Assembly (NCBI GenBank): GCA_963823735.1
Contig: CAWGMO010000010.1
Location: 124,001-188,000, forward strand
DNA length: 64,000 bases
Source: Actinoallomurus sp963823735
GTDB lineage: Bacteria > Actinomycetota > Actinomycetes > Streptosporangiales > Streptosporangiaceae
Direction: 5' to 3'
Positions 48,294 to 58,275 of this stretch are shown here, in pieces. Below the pieces are notes generated by a model that worked only from the letters and a program-made list of their open reading frames with translations, had not been told where the DNA came from and made no database searches. How positions within the stretch are numbered: the first letter of the stretch is position 1; every line of letters begins with the position of its first letter. A program made the position numbers and the translations under genes.

Positions 48294-48440
48294 GGCACCT
48301 CTGACCCCAGTGCGCTGTTTCCGTCACAACTTTCCCGCAATTCCCACGGTTCCCGGCTCGCGGCGCCCTTACTTCTCTGTCAATATTCTCCACTTCAACC
48401 AGACAGATTCCCGAGGTATAAGAAAGGGATGATCAATTGA

Positions 48441-48609
48441 CCTAGGGCGTGTCCGGTGGATCTTGGCCGTCGCGAGCGGCCGCCCGGAGGGCGGCTCGCA
48501 AGGCGGAGGAGGGAGTCGGCCTGGTGTTGGCCGGCGACCGACGACAACGCGGCGAGCCGTCCTCCGGGCACCGCGTAGCAGGCTGAAGATCCACCGGACA
48601 CGCCCTAGG
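48441..48609. mobile_element. MITE with 24-bp perfect terminal inverted repeats
   Basis: The 24 bases at 48441-48464 are the exact reverse complement of 48586-48609; the core is GGCGTGTCCGGTGGATC. CTAG stands at both outer ends (48442-48445 and 48605-48608), which fits a 4-bp target duplication. The 169-bp element has no transposase frame. The ends resemble those of IS5-type elements of actinomycetes (from memory), so it is probably mobilised in trans. It sits 22 bp before the start of the GH43 gene and may affect its expression. Confidence 0.8.
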
Positions 48610-48631
48610 GAAGTCAGCCGTGGGAGAACGA

Positions 48632-49930
48632 ATGCGCCTGCCCTTGCGTGTCCTCGCGTCGATCGGTCTGGCGGTGTCCGCCCTTCTCGTGCCGGGCACC
48701 GCGAACGCCGCCTCCCAAGCGCCCGCGCTGGTGATCGGCCAGGACTTCCCCGACCCGGCCGTGCTCCAGGCCGGCAGCACGTACTACGCGTACTCGACGA
48801 GCAGCGGTTCCGGGCGGATCCCGTACGCGACGGCGTCGGCGCCCACCGGCCCCTGGAACGTGAAGGGCGACGCTTTGCCGACGAAACCGGCGTGGGCCGG
48901 CGACGGCGGTTTCTGGGCGCCGGACGTCTCCCGGCGCTCGGACGGCACGTACCTGATGTACTTCGCGGGCCCGAGCGTCGCGCAGGGCCGGATGTGCGTC
49001 GGCGCCGCCGTCGCGAACACCCCGGCGGGCCCGTTCACGTCGGTCGGCGGCACGCCGCTCGTGTGCAACGCGAGCGAGGGCGGAGACATCGACCCGTCGG
49101 CCTTCGTCGACACCGACGGCCGCCGCTACCTCGTCTACAAGAACGACGGAAACGCCATCGGCGCCCCCACGATCATCTGGCTCCAGCCCGTGGCGGCCGA
49201 CGGCGTCACGATGACCGGCGGCCGTACCGAACTCCTGAGAAACACCCGCCCCGAAGAGGGCGGCGTCATCGAGGCGCCGAAACTGGTCCGGCGCCCCTCG
49301 CAGTACGTCCTGTTCTACGCGACCGGCGTCTACAGCCAGAACACCTACAGCACCAGCTACGGCACCTCGGCGTCCCTGACCGGCCCGTACACGAAGGCGT
49401 ACCGTCCCCTGCTGACCACCGACAGCGTGAACGGCGCGGTGCAGGGCCCGGGCGGCGCCGACGTGCTCGGGGACCACATCTTCTTCCACGGCTGGCTGTC
49501 GAACAGCCGCGGCATGTACGTCGCCGACCTGGGCTGGGCGAACGACTTCCCGGTCGTACGCGGCAGCCGGGTCCGCTACGAGGCGGAGAAGGGCACCATC
49601 AACGACGCCACGATCCGCCAGACCTCCAGCGCCTCCCAGGGCGCCGTGGTCGCCAACCTGGACAACGCGGACAGCTGGGTCGACATCTCGGTCTTCGCCC
49701 CGACGGCGGGCGGCTACACGGCGTACGTCGACTACTCCGCGGGCTACGGCGCCGCCCAGCACCTGCTGACCGTCAACGGCGGCGCGTCGGTGGTGGTCGA
49801 CTACCCGCAGCAGGCCTGGGAGACCTACAACCAGGTCGCCGTCGGCGTACAGCTCAACGCGGGCTGGAACACCCTCCGCTTCCAGAACCACGCCGGCTGG
49901 GCCGAACTCGACTACGTCGAGGTGCTGTAG
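48632..49930 (+). CDS. Secreted GH43-family glycoside hydrolase with C-terminal carbohydrate-binding domain
   Basis: 432 residues. Residues 1-28 are a signal peptide (SIGLAVSALLVPGTANA). The five-blade propeller follows, with GQDFPDPAVL (catalytic base), DIDPSAF (pKa modulator) and VIEAPKL (acid). Residues ~310-432 resemble a CBM6/35-type domain (RYEAEKGTINDA, ending WAELDYVEVL). GH43 enzymes cut arabinose- or xylose-containing plant polysaccharides outside the cell. The ATG at 48632 has GGGAG at 4 nt; a GTG at 48620 is also possible. The MITE lies in its leader. Confidence 0.88.
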   Translation: MRLPLRVLASIGLAVSALLVPGTANAASQAPALVIGQDFPDPAVLQAGSTYYAYSTSSGSGRIPYATASAPTGPWNVKGDALPTKPAWAGDGGFWAPDVSRRSDGTYLMYFAGPSVAQGRMCVGAAVANTPAGPFTSVGGTPLVCNASEGGDIDPSAFVDTDGRRYLVYKNDGNAIGAPTIIWLQPVAADGVTMTGGRTELLRNTRPEEGGVIEAPKLVRRPSQYVLFYATGVYSQNTYSTSYGTSASLTGPYTKAYRPLLTTDSVNGAVQGPGGADVLGDHIFFHGWLSNSRGMYVADLGWANDFPVVRGSRVRYEAEKGTINDATIRQTSSASQGAVVANLDNADSWVDISVFAPTAGGYTAYVDYSAGYGAAQHLLTVNGGASVVVDYPQQAWETYNQVAVGVQLNAGWNTLRFQNHAGWAELDYVEVL

Positions 49931-50721
49931 CCGCCCCGCGCGTCATCGGCCGGGGCGGCCTTGGTGAAGGAGCCGCGCCAGATCTCCAGCGTGCCGTCGG
50001 TGACGGCGGTGACGAAGTTGATGAGGCGGGTGTGGCCGTCGTCGAGGAGCATCGGCAGGGCCGGGCCGGCGGGCGGCCCGCCGGCGAAGGTCCTGGCGAT
50101 CCAGTCCTGAACCCAGGGGGACTCGTTGGTCCACTCGGTGGTCGAGAGGCCGGCGCTCTCGATCGCCGTGAGCAAGGCCTGCGGGGTGGCCACGAAGCTG
50201 TCGGTGCCGTCCAGCGACCAGGGCATGGGCCAGCGGAGATCGGCCGGGCGCGGCCGGCAGACCTCCCAGACGGCCAGGCGCGCGCCGGGGGCGAGGCTGC
50301 GGGCGATGTGCCCGAACCAGGTGCTCTTGTCGTGAACGTTCATCTGGACGTGCATGGTGATCGCGGCCTGGAAGAGCGGGTCGGGCCGGAAGGTGGCGAT
50401 GTCGCCCTGCTGGAATCGGACGAGGTCGCTCAGCCCGCTCCTCACGGTGAGGGCGCGGGCGGCATCGACGTAGGCGGGTGCGAGGTCGATGCCGACGACG
50501 TGGTGTCCGGTACGCCGGGCGATCCGGCGTGCGGGGCCGCCGAATCCGGAGCCGACGTCCAGGACCCGGTCGCCGCCGGCCAGGGCGAGGGCGGGGATCA
50601 GCAGGTCGACCGCGCCGACGCCGCCGATGTGGAACTGGTCGAGGTCGTCCAGGGACGCGCCGGGGTGTTCGCTCAGCAGCCGGTCGATCCTCTGGTCGAC
50701 GGCGGTCTCCTCGTACGTCAT
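49912..50721 (-). CDS. Class I SAM-dependent methyltransferase
   Basis: 269 residues. Motif I reads RVLDVGSGFGGPARRIA, followed by VVGIDLAPAYVDAA and FQQGDIATF, typical of small-molecule methyltransferases like the gamma-tocopherol/sarcosine types. Its end overlaps the convergent GH43 gene by 19 nt, and its start overlaps the truncated MFS gene stop by 4 nt. The substrate is unknown. Confidence 0.85.
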   Translation of the reverse strand: MTYEETAVDQRIDRLLSEHPGASLDDLDQFHIGGVGAVDLLIPALALAGGDRVLDVGSGFGGPARRIARRTGHHVVGIDLAPAYVDAARALTVRSGLSDLVRFQQGDIATFRPDPLFQAAITMHVQMNVHDKSTWFGHIARSLAPGARLAVWEVCRPRPADLRWPMPWSLDGTDSFVATPQALLTAIESAGLSTTEWTNESPWVQDWIARTFAGGPPAGPALPMLLDDGHTRLINFVTAVTDGTLEIWRGSFTKAAPADDARGGYSTST

Positions 50722-51554
50722 CGCGCGAGGTCCTTCCGGCGGTTCACGGAGGGCTCCGCCGGGCGGTGTTCCGGTACGGCCTGGGCGGGCAGGAAGGCGG
50801 CGGCGAGCAACGCGCCGCCGGCGGCGACGGCCCCGGCCACGACACACGCGACGCTCAGCCCGTGGTCGAACGCGCCGACCGCGGCCTGGCGTACGGCGGC
50901 TCCGGCGGCTCCCTCGCCGGAGACGACGGTCGATCCGATTCCCGCCTGACGGGCGTCGACCGCTCCCATGATGGATTCGGTCGCGGGCGCGGAGGTCAGG
51001 CCCATGCCGAGGCCGTAGACGACCATCTGGACGGCGATGATCCCGTAGCCGAGGGCGGGGCTGAACCCGAACAGGGTGAAGAACGCCGTCAGCAGGACGG
51101 CACTGCCGGCGAAGCCGGCGATCGACGCCGTCGAGGTCCAGCCACGGGCGGGGGCCTCGATGAGGGTGTAGACGAGCAGCCCCATGAAACCGCCGGACAA
51201 GATCACGCCGAGGACGTCCAGCCCGCGCGTGGACGGTCGGCCGGTACGCGGGACGCACAGCGCCGTCAGGACGATCACGGCGAGCGACACCGGCGCGAGC
51301 GCGAAGAAGACGCTCGACCAGCTGTAGTCCTCCAGCAGGAACCCGCCCACGATCGGTCCGAGTGCGATGGCCATGCCGGCTCGGGCCGCGATCAGTTCGG
51401 CGGGTGAGGACGCGTACCCGCCGAGGAGGCTCGCGGCGCCGAACACGAGAAGGCCGGAGAGGAGTACGCCCTTGTGGCCGAACCGGTCGGACAGGCTGCC
51501 CGAGGCCAGGAGCAGCGCGGCGAGCACGAGCGGTTTCGACCGGAAGGGAATCAT
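50718..51554 (-). pseudogene. Internally deleted DHA2-type MFS transporter
   Basis: 278 residues instead of the usual ~480-500. LASGSLSDRFGHKGVLLSGLL (helices 2-3) is joined through ELIAARAGMAIALGPIVGG to helices 5-6, so the helix 4 region is missing. A second join, LTAFFTLFGFSPALGYGI, removes most of the middle helices before the C-terminal GLTSAPATESIMGAV. The N-terminal helix is also absent. The reading frame remains open, but the protein cannot form a normal 14-helix pump. It is divergent from the HxlR regulator, which suggests an inherited regulator-pump pair whose pump has decayed. Confidence 0.75.
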
Positions 51555-51583
51555 GGTTGAAGATTAGATACAGCTAGTAGAAA

Positions 51584-51601
51584 AAATCAACTACTTGATT
51601 T
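51584..51601. promoter_or_regulatory. AT-rich palindromic operator between MFS and HxlR genes
   Basis: AAATCAA-CTAC-TTGATTT is a perfect 7-4-7 palindrome in an unusually AT-rich 60-nt segment. It sits between two divergent starts (51554 and 51635). HxlR regulators usually bind such sites beside their own gene, so this is its likely operator. Confidence 0.6.
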
Positions 51602-51634
51602 AGTAACTCAACGGACCTGGGCTACAGTGGTCGC

Positions 51635-52294
51635 ATGCGGAGCTATGGCCAGTACTGCTCGATCGCCCGGGCCCTCGACGTCGTGGGCGACCGCTGGACG
51701 CTGCTGATCGTCCGCGAGCTTCTGCTGCGAGGCCCGTGCCGGTTCACGGACGTGAGGAACGGGCTGCCCGGCATCGCCGCCAACCTGCTGTCGGGGCGGC
51801 TCAAAGAGCTGGAGGACGCCGCGCTGATCAGCAGGGAGGACGCGCCTCCGCCCGTCGCGACCGCCCTGTACAGCCTGACCGAGAACGGCCTGGCGCTGGA
51901 GCCCGTGCTGAAGGCGCTCGGAATCTGGGGTCTGCGGCACATGTCCGCCGAACGGCCCGACGACGCGTTCCAGGCGCAGTGGCTCGCCTACGCGCCCGCG
52001 TGGTTCACGACCGACGCCGACCCCGACGCCCCGCCGGCGGTCATCCAGCTCGTCGCGGGCGGCGAGGAGGCCGTCATCGAGGTCGGCGAAGGCCAGGTCC
52101 ACACCCGGACCGGCCGCGCCGCCACCCCGGACCTGGTCCTGGACGGCCCACCCCGCGCGGTCCTCGGACTGCTCACCGGAGTGATCGACATCAGCGGTGC
52201 CACCCGGATCGGGCTCACCGCGACCGGGCGGACCGACCTGCTCACCCGGCTACGGCCCGTCGCGGAAGATCAAGCACCGGTTCAGGGGACGTGA
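51635..52294 (+). CDS. HxlR-family transcriptional regulator
   Basis: 219 residues. The N-terminal ~100 residues are an HxlR winged helix: YCSIARALDVVGDRWTLLIVREL, then GLPGIAANLLSGRLKELE. The C-terminal ~100 residues resemble an SCP2-like ligand pocket often fused in actinomycete members. It probably represses the divergent MFS gene and itself in response to a small aromatic or other ligand. ATG at 51635. Confidence 0.88.
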   Translation: MRSYGQYCSIARALDVVGDRWTLLIVRELLLRGPCRFTDVRNGLPGIAANLLSGRLKELEDAALISREDAPPPVATALYSLTENGLALEPVLKALGIWGLRHMSAERPDDAFQAQWLAYAPAWFTTDADPDAPPAVIQLVAGGEEAVIEVGEGQVHTRTGRAATPDLVLDGPPRAVLGLLTGVIDISGATRIGLTATGRTDLLTRLRPVAEDQAPVQGT

Positions 52295-52305
52295 TGTAGC
52301 GCCGG

Positions 52306-52445
52306 TCAGCCGTCCAGGCGGCGCTTGCCGAGCCAGGCGACCGTCTCGGGGCTGCGCCACGGACTTGCCGTACGCCTGGCCGATCTCGCCGAGGACAGGG
52401 TGGGTGAACAGGTCGTTCTTGCCTTCGGCGCAGCCGTCTTCCTCC
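52306..52445 (-). pseudogene. Fragment of an aldo/keto reductase gene
   Basis: Reading the minus strand, AEGKNDLFTHPVLGEIGQAYGKSVAQ is a normal stretch from an AKR5-type reductase. It is followed, after a frame change, directly by ETVAWLGKRRLDG and a stop at 52306-52308, which is the normal C-terminus of the same family. About 60 residues between them are gone, as is the whole N-terminal part. It lies just behind an intact aldo/keto reductase of a different subfamily. Confidence 0.7.
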
Positions 52446-52448
52446 TGG

Positions 52449-53426
<978 letters not shown>

Positions 53427-53560
53427 CATTCGCTCCGATCTCTCGTCTGCCGTCCACTCTCTCGCGCTCCCGCGACCGCAGGCAGACCGGGCCGTTCCAG
53501 GTAATGACAGGGCCCCTCATCGCGCTCCCGGCCAGGTCAGCGCGGTGTGACACTGGAGGC

Positions 53561-53824
53561 ATGGCATCCGAGCACACCACCGGCGGCAGCGAGGGCGCAC
53601 AGCTGGGCAGGTTCCTGCGGGCCCGCCGCACCCAGACCACCCCCGACCAGGTCGGTCTCACCGTCGGCACCGGCCTGAGCCGCAGCATGGACGTCCTCGC
53701 CTGGAACCCCGGCACCGCGGGCCAGCGCCTCAGCGTCTACACCGCCGAACCGGGCAGACCGGACCACGACGCGCTGCTCCTGCTCGACCTGACCGCACCC
53801 CGGCAGGCGTCATCAGTGCGCTAG
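53561..53824 (+). pseudogene. Internally deleted XRE-family regulator
   Basis: 87 residues. The start EGAQLGRFLRARRTQTTPDQVGL is the N-terminus of the XRE/MmyB-like regulators common in actinomycetes (normally ~280 residues). After VGTGLSR it jumps to MDVLAWNP and then to RLSVYTAEPGRPDHDALLLLDL, the usual C-terminus. The helix-turn-helix and nearly all of the ligand domain are missing, so it cannot work as a regulator. It overlaps the convergent enoyl-CoA hydratase end by 12 nt. Confidence 0.75.
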
Positions 53825-54628
53825 GTCGTCGAAGCGCTTGGGGAAGTCGAGTTCGAAGGCCCTGGTCTGGGCGCCCAGGGCGAGGGCCCGGCGGAGCCGG
53901 CGGTGGGCCTCTGGGTCGGAGAGCGTGCCGGCCGACAGCGCGTGTTCGGCGATCAGGCCTGGGGTCAGCGGGGCTTCGGCGGCTAGTGTCGCCCGCTTGG
54001 CCGCGAGGACGCCGCCCGGAGGGAACGAGGCGATGCGCCGGGCCAGCTCGTTGACGAACGCGGGGGCCTCGGCCTGGTCCAGGGCCCGGTTGACCAGATT
54101 GTAGCGCTCTGCCAGGTCGGCGTCGTAGTCGTCGCCGGACATCAGCAGTTCCAGTGCGCGGGATCGGCCGGCGAGCCGCGTCACCGCCTGTGTACCGCCG
54201 AATCCCGGGCAGAGGCCGAGGAGGACCTCGGGCTGTCCGAGTACGGCTCTGCCGCGTACGGCGAAGCGCATGTCCAGGGCCAGCGCGAACTCCGCTCCCC
54301 CACCTCGGGCGATCCCTTCGAGGAGCGCGATCGTGGCCATCGGCAGTTCGCGGTAGCGGGCGAACAGCGCCTGGTACGGGTTGGGCTCGATGGGCCGTTC
54401 GACCGCCGGGAACGGCCGGTGCCGCAGGTCCGCGTGCGCGATGAAGAAGTCGGGGACGGCGCTGTCGACGATGACGACGCGGACGTCGCCGGCCCGCTCC
54501 AGCGCGTCGCAGAGCGCGGTCAGGTCCTCGAACATCGCCTTGTCGAGGACGTTCAAGGGCGGGTGGTCGATCGTGACGCGCGCGACGCCCGCCTCGGCTC
54601 GTACCTTCAACGTCGCATAGCTGATCAC
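53813..54628 (-). CDS. Enoyl-CoA hydratase/isomerase family protein
   Basis: 271 residues with the crotonase fold: VTIDHPPLNVLDKAMFEDL, the oxyanion-hole segment IARGGGAEFALALDMRFAV, and PEVLLGLCPGFGGTQ. The usual catalytic glutamates are partly present (PEVLLGL). It acts on an acyl-CoA intermediate in the neighbouring catabolic cluster. The start is uncertain among GTG 54628, ATG 54652 and ATG 54664; the GTG begins the conserved region. A copy of the cluster operator lies at 54660-54677, over the longer start options. Confidence 0.82.
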   Translation of the reverse strand: MISYATLKVRAEAGVARVTIDHPPLNVLDKAMFEDLTALCDALERAGDVRVVIVDSAVPDFFIAHADLRHRPFPAVERPIEPNPYQALFARYRELPMATIALLEGIARGGGAEFALALDMRFAVRGRAVLGQPEVLLGLCPGFGGTQAVTRLAGRSRALELLMSGDDYDADLAERYNLVNRALDQAEAPAFVNELARRIASFPPGGVLAAKRATLAAEAPLTPGLIAEHALSAGTLSDPEAHRRLRRALALGAQTRAFELDFPKRFDDLAH

Positions 54629-54659
54629 ACCAGCCGATGATACCCGGAATCGGCGCATC

Positions 54660-54677
54660 GTCAACGCTGTCGTTGAC
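54660..54677. promoter_or_regulatory. Cluster operator copy 1: GTCAACG-N4-CGTTGAC
   Basis: A perfect 7-4-7 palindrome with spacer CTGT, between the divergent enoyl-CoA hydratase and SnoaL-like genes. It is the same sequence as at 60287 and 62719, so it is probably bound by one dimeric repressor, for example of the TetR type. Confidence 0.75.
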
Positions 54678-54742
54678 AGAAATCCGCGGCGCTTCTACGC
54701 TACGGCCACGGCGATTCGCAAAAGGGAAGGCTGGCGGACGGC

Positions 54743-55318
54743 ATGGCGGAACACGCGACGATGGAAAAAGATCTACTCCTCCGGATGGGCGCCAAAGAGA
54801 GCATTCAGAACGCGCTACTGCGGTACTGCCGAGGTGTCGACCGCCGCGATTTCGAGCTGATGCGGTCCGCCTACCATCCGGACGCGGTCGACGATCATGG
54901 CGGCTACCGCGGAGACGTCCCCGGGCTGCTCCGATGGGTCGAGGAGCGCCATCGCGGCGTCGAGCAGTCGATGCACTTCCTCGGCAACTGCATTATCGAG
55001 ATCACCGGTGACGAGGCCGTGGTCGAAACCTATTGCGTGCTGTACCAACGGCTCGCCACGTCGAATGGCGACGCGACCGCCAAGCTCGGATTCACCACGT
55101 CCGGGTCCGGAAACCAGATGACGTTGCGCTGCCGCTACGTCGACCGTTTCTCCTGCCGGCACGAGGAATGGCGAATCGCCCAGCGCCTCGTCGTCTACGA
55201 GTCGGTCTCGTTCGAGAACGTCGACGCGGGAGCGCCGTTCGGACCCGGGCTGACCGTCGCCCGGCGCGACGGCGGGGACGCCCTGTACGCGGCCGGAGCG
55301 AAGAGGACGGCCCTGTGA
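54743..55318 (+). CDS. SnoaL-like (NTF2-fold) protein
   Basis: 191 residues. The pattern IQNALLRYCRGVDRRDFELMRSAYHPDAVDDHG belongs to the SnoaL_4 group of NTF2-fold proteins, which act as small hydratases, cyclases, isomerases or as non-catalytic subunits. Its GTGA overlap with the next gene couples it to the dehydrogenase. It is first in a two-gene plus-strand operon under operator copy 1. Confidence 0.82.
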   Translation: MAEHATMEKDLLLRMGAKESIQNALLRYCRGVDRRDFELMRSAYHPDAVDDHGGYRGDVPGLLRWVEERHRGVEQSMHFLGNCIIEITGDEAVVETYCVLYQRLATSNGDATAKLGFTTSGSGNQMTLRCRYVDRFSCRHEEWRIAQRLVVYESVSFENVDAGAPFGPGLTVARRDGGDALYAAGAKRTAL

Positions 55319-56322
55319 AGTATTACCACCTTCCCGAGTTCACCGGCGTGGACGCGCTCCGGCTCGACGAGCGCGACGAGCCCGCTCCGGGACCGCGCCA
55401 GGTGCTCGTACGCATGCGGGCGTGGTCGCTGAACTACCGGGATCTGCTGATCGCACGGGACGCCTACGGACGCGGGCTGAAGGCCGACCCGGTTCCGTTG
55501 TCCGACGGTTCGGGCGAGGTCGTCGCGGTCGGGACCGGGGTGACGCGCTGGCGTACCGGCGACCGGGTCGTCGGTATCTTCATGCCCCGCTGGATCGACG
55601 GTGCCCCGGACGCCGCGAAGGTCGCCGGCGCGCTCGGTGGCCCGGTCGACGGCGTTCTCGCCGAGTACGTGACCTTCCACGAAGAGGCTCTCGTCGCCGT
55701 ACCCTCGCATCTGGACTTCTCCGAGGCCGCGACGCTGCCGTGCGCCGCGGTGACGGCCTGGCACTCGGTGGTGGTCCAGGGCGGCGCGATGCCGGGACAG
55801 CGGGTGCTGACCCTCGGCAGCGGCGGCGTCTCGGTGTTCGCCCTGCAGTTCGCGGTGGCGAGCGGTGCGCGCGTGGTCGCGACGTCGAGCAGCGACGGCA
55901 AGCTGGACACGCTGCGCGCTCTGGGCGCCTCGGACCTGGTGAACTACCGGGAGACCCCCGCCTGGGGCAAAGAGGTGTACCGGCTCACCGGGGACGGCGC
56001 CGACCACGTCGTCGAGGTCGGCGGGGCCGGCACGCTGGCGCAGTCGATCGCGGCCGTGCGCACCGGCGGCCGCGTCAGTCTCATCGGCGTGCTGAGCGAC
56101 GGGGACGGGGTCGACCCCGGGCTGGTGCTGCGCAAGGGGCTCACGCTCCAAGGGCTGTTCGTCGGCAGCCGGGAGATGTTCGAGGCGATGAACCGCGCGC
56201 TGGAACAGCATCGGATCCGCCCCCTCATCGACACGACGTTCCCGTTCTCCGACGCCATCGCCGCCTTCCGGCACTTCGAGTCGAGAGGTCACGCCGGCAA
56301 GGTCGTGATCACGGCCGACTGA
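55315..56322 (+). CDS. Medium-chain dehydrogenase, quinone-oxidoreductase type
   Basis: 335 residues. N-terminal GroES-like domain (VRMRAWSLNYRDLLIARDAY), then a Rossmann domain with VLTLGSGGVSVFALQFA and VVATSSSDGKLDTLRALGA. The zinc-binding cysteine/histidine set of alcohol dehydrogenases is not evident, so it is a zinc-free NADPH-dependent oxidoreductase of an enone or quinone. The GTG start overlaps the SnoaL-like stop. Confidence 0.88.
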   Translation: MKYYHLPEFTGVDALRLDERDEPAPGPRQVLVRMRAWSLNYRDLLIARDAYGRGLKADPVPLSDGSGEVVAVGTGVTRWRTGDRVVGIFMPRWIDGAPDAAKVAGALGGPVDGVLAEYVTFHEEALVAVPSHLDFSEAATLPCAAVTAWHSVVVQGGAMPGQRVLTLGSGGVSVFALQFAVASGARVVATSSSDGKLDTLRALGASDLVNYRETPAWGKEVYRLTGDGADHVVEVGGAGTLAQSIAAVRTGGRVSLIGVLSDGDGVDPGLVLRKGLTLQGLFVGSREMFEAMNRALEQHRIRPLIDTTFPFSDAIAAFRHFESRGHAGKVVITAD

Positions 56323-56340
56323 TCCGGCGCCGCCGTCCGG

Positions 56341-57114
56341 TCACAGGGTGGGCGCCGGGGCGTCCGCCCATCCGGACCCGGCGAGCTGGAGGAGCCTCCC
56401 GTGACCCGTCAGCGGCGTCATCACCCCGGCCATCCGCAGCCCCGCCCACAGTGTGGCCTGCGCGGAGGTGACCACCGGAACGCCGAGGTCGGTCTCCAGC
56501 TCGGCGGCCACCTGATGCGACCGCATCGCCAGACAGGTCGCGAGCAGCCCGTCGCTGCCGGGTACCCACGCGTCGCGGCAGTGCCGGTACACCTCGCCGG
56601 GTGAGGGGTCGGCGAGCTCCCGGCCGTCGGAGATCTCGAAGCTGGTCACTCCCGAGATCTCCATGCCGCACTCGGCGAGGAAGACGCGCTCCAGGTCGTC
56701 GACCTCCTTCGTGTACGGCGACGCCACGCACACCTTGCGCATGCCGAGCTCACGGCAGGCCCGTACGATCGCCTCGGTCGTGGTGCAGCAGGGCACGCCG
56801 GTCGCCTCGGTGAGCTCGGCCATCAGCGCCAGGTCGGCGTCGCGGCCACGGAGCAGCGTCGACGCGGTGCACGCGTAGAGGATCACGTCGGGCTCGCAGT
56901 CGGCGACGAGCTTCACCGCGGCGAGCTCGTGCCTGGCCATCTCCTCGATGCTCTCCGGCGTGACGTCGGCGGCGATCGGCATCCGCGCCGTGTGGATCGT
57001 CACGCCCTCCGGCACGACGCGCGGGAACCACGCCTCGACGGTGACGTTGACGCTCGGGATCACGACGCCGATCCGCGCGCGCCAGCCGTCGCCGGCCCTG
57101 GTCGTTCCGTACAT
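56341..57114 (-). CDS. Maleate isomerase / arylmalonate decarboxylase family protein
   Basis: 257 residues of the Asp/Glu racemase superfamily. Two catalytic cysteines are placed as in maleate cis-trans isomerase: DVILYACTAST and LLATCLAMRS. The N-terminus RIGVVIPSVNVTVEAWFP is the family signature. Maleate isomerase makes fumarate from maleate at the end of nicotinate and gentisate-like pathways. It converges on the dehydrogenase (18 nt between stops) and follows the Gfo/Idh gene by 21 nt in an operon. Confidence 0.85.
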   Translation of the reverse strand: MYGTTRAGDGWRARIGVVIPSVNVTVEAWFPRVVPEGVTIHTARMPIAADVTPESIEEMARHELAAVKLVADCEPDVILYACTASTLLRGRDADLALMAELTEATGVPCCTTTEAIVRACRELGMRKVCVASPYTKEVDDLERVFLAECGMEISGVTSFEISDGRELADPSPGEVYRHCRDAWVPGSDGLLATCLAMRSHQVAAELETDLGVPVVTSAQATLWAGLRMAGVMTPLTGHGRLLQLAGSGWADAPAPTL

Positions 57115-57135
57115 ACCGATCTCCTTTTGCGAGTG

Positions 57136-58248
57136 TCAGACGGCCAGACGCCGGCCGGTGGCGGCGGACTCCCGGATACGGTCGAGCAGGCGGTGCCGGT
57201 ACGCCGCGTGCGCGAAGCCGGGTGTCCGCGTGGTGCCCTCGGTCAGGTCCCGGAGCAACCGGTCGTACGCGTGGGCGACGTTGTAGGCGGGTTCGGCGGA
57301 GCGCCCGGCGAGGGCGGGAAGCTCGTACTCGCCGGGGACTGGCAGCTCGGCGAGGCCCTCGTCCGTCCCGTGGGCGCCGCGCAGCGTGATCTCGTTCATC
57401 CACAGAGCGGGGCCGCCGACGCCGACGACCAGGTCGCCGCCGGTCCCGTTGATCTCCCAGTGGAAGTCGGTGGCACGTGAGGTGCCGCCGCGGAAGTGCA
57501 GCGCCGCCCGCGCGCCGGTCTCCAGCGTGCCGGCGACGACGAGCTGGTCCTCCGAGGTCATCGCCGCGGCCTGCCCGCTCCGCGCGTGGTGGACCTCCGG
57601 GCGCAGCGTCGCCGTGCTCGCGAAGACCTCGGCGAACTCCCCGAGCACCATGGTGAGCGCGTCGGCGGTGTGGCCGAACGGGATGGACAGGAGGGTCGCG
57701 CCGTTGGCGGGGTCGAGCTGGTACGCGCTGCCCGTGTCGTAGGTCTCGCCCCAGCGGATGCCCGAGCCGATCACGGTGGTCGACAGCACCCGGCCGACGT
57801 AGCCACCGGCGACCAGGTCGCGCAGGTAGCGCAGCGCCGGCGCCGACCGGGCCTGGAGCCCGATCGCCGTCCGTACGCCCGAGGTCTCGGCGAGCGCGGC
57901 GAGCTCCTCGGCCTGCGCGAGCCCGGTGGCGAGCGGCCACTCGCTCAGCACCGCCTTGCCCGCCTTCAGGGCCGGGACGATGAGCGCGTGGTGGTCCGGC
58001 ACCTTCACCGTCACGACCACCAGGTCCACCTCGTCGCGGCGGGCGAGCTCGCCCGCGTCGCCGAAGGTCAGCGGCACGCCGTACTTCGCGCCGGCCGCTC
58101 GGGCCGACTCCGCGCTGCTCGCGCTCAGTGCGCGCAGCTCGTAGCCGTCCAGGGCGGCCAGCGCGGGTACGTGCGCGGTGGCCGCCCATCCGCCGTTCGC
58201 GCTCAGGCCCACGATGCCGACACCGATGGGCGGAGAGGTCAGAACCAT
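57136..58248 (-). CDS. Gfo/Idh/MocA-family oxidoreductase
   Basis: 370 residues. The N-terminal Rossmann fold begins GVGIVGLSANGGWAATAHVPAL, followed by VDLVVVTVKVPDHHALIVPAL and LSEWPLATGLAQAEEL, where a family lysine (EKP) is replaced by EWP. That replacement is also seen in Gal80-like members, so catalysis is doubtful. The C-terminal domain is of the Gal80 type. It may be an NAD(P)-dependent dehydrogenase or a sensor. Confidence 0.82.
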   Translation of the reverse strand: MVLTSPPIGVGIVGLSANGGWAATAHVPALAALDGYELRALSASSAESARAAGAKYGVPLTFGDAGELARRDEVDLVVVTVKVPDHHALIVPALKAGKAVLSEWPLATGLAQAEELAALAETSGVRTAIGLQARSAPALRYLRDLVAGGYVGRVLSTTVIGSGIRWGETYDTGSAYQLDPANGATLLSIPFGHTADALTMVLGEFAEVFASTATLRPEVHHARSGQAAAMTSEDQLVVAGTLETGARAALHFRGGTSRATDFHWEINGTGGDLVVGVGGPALWMNEITLRGAHGTDEGLAELPVPGEYELPALAGRSAEPAYNVAHAYDRLLRDLTEGTTRTPGFAHAAYRHRLLDRIRESAATGRRLAV

Positions 58249-58275
58249 TGTCGGGAGTTTCCTTCCAGTGACGGG

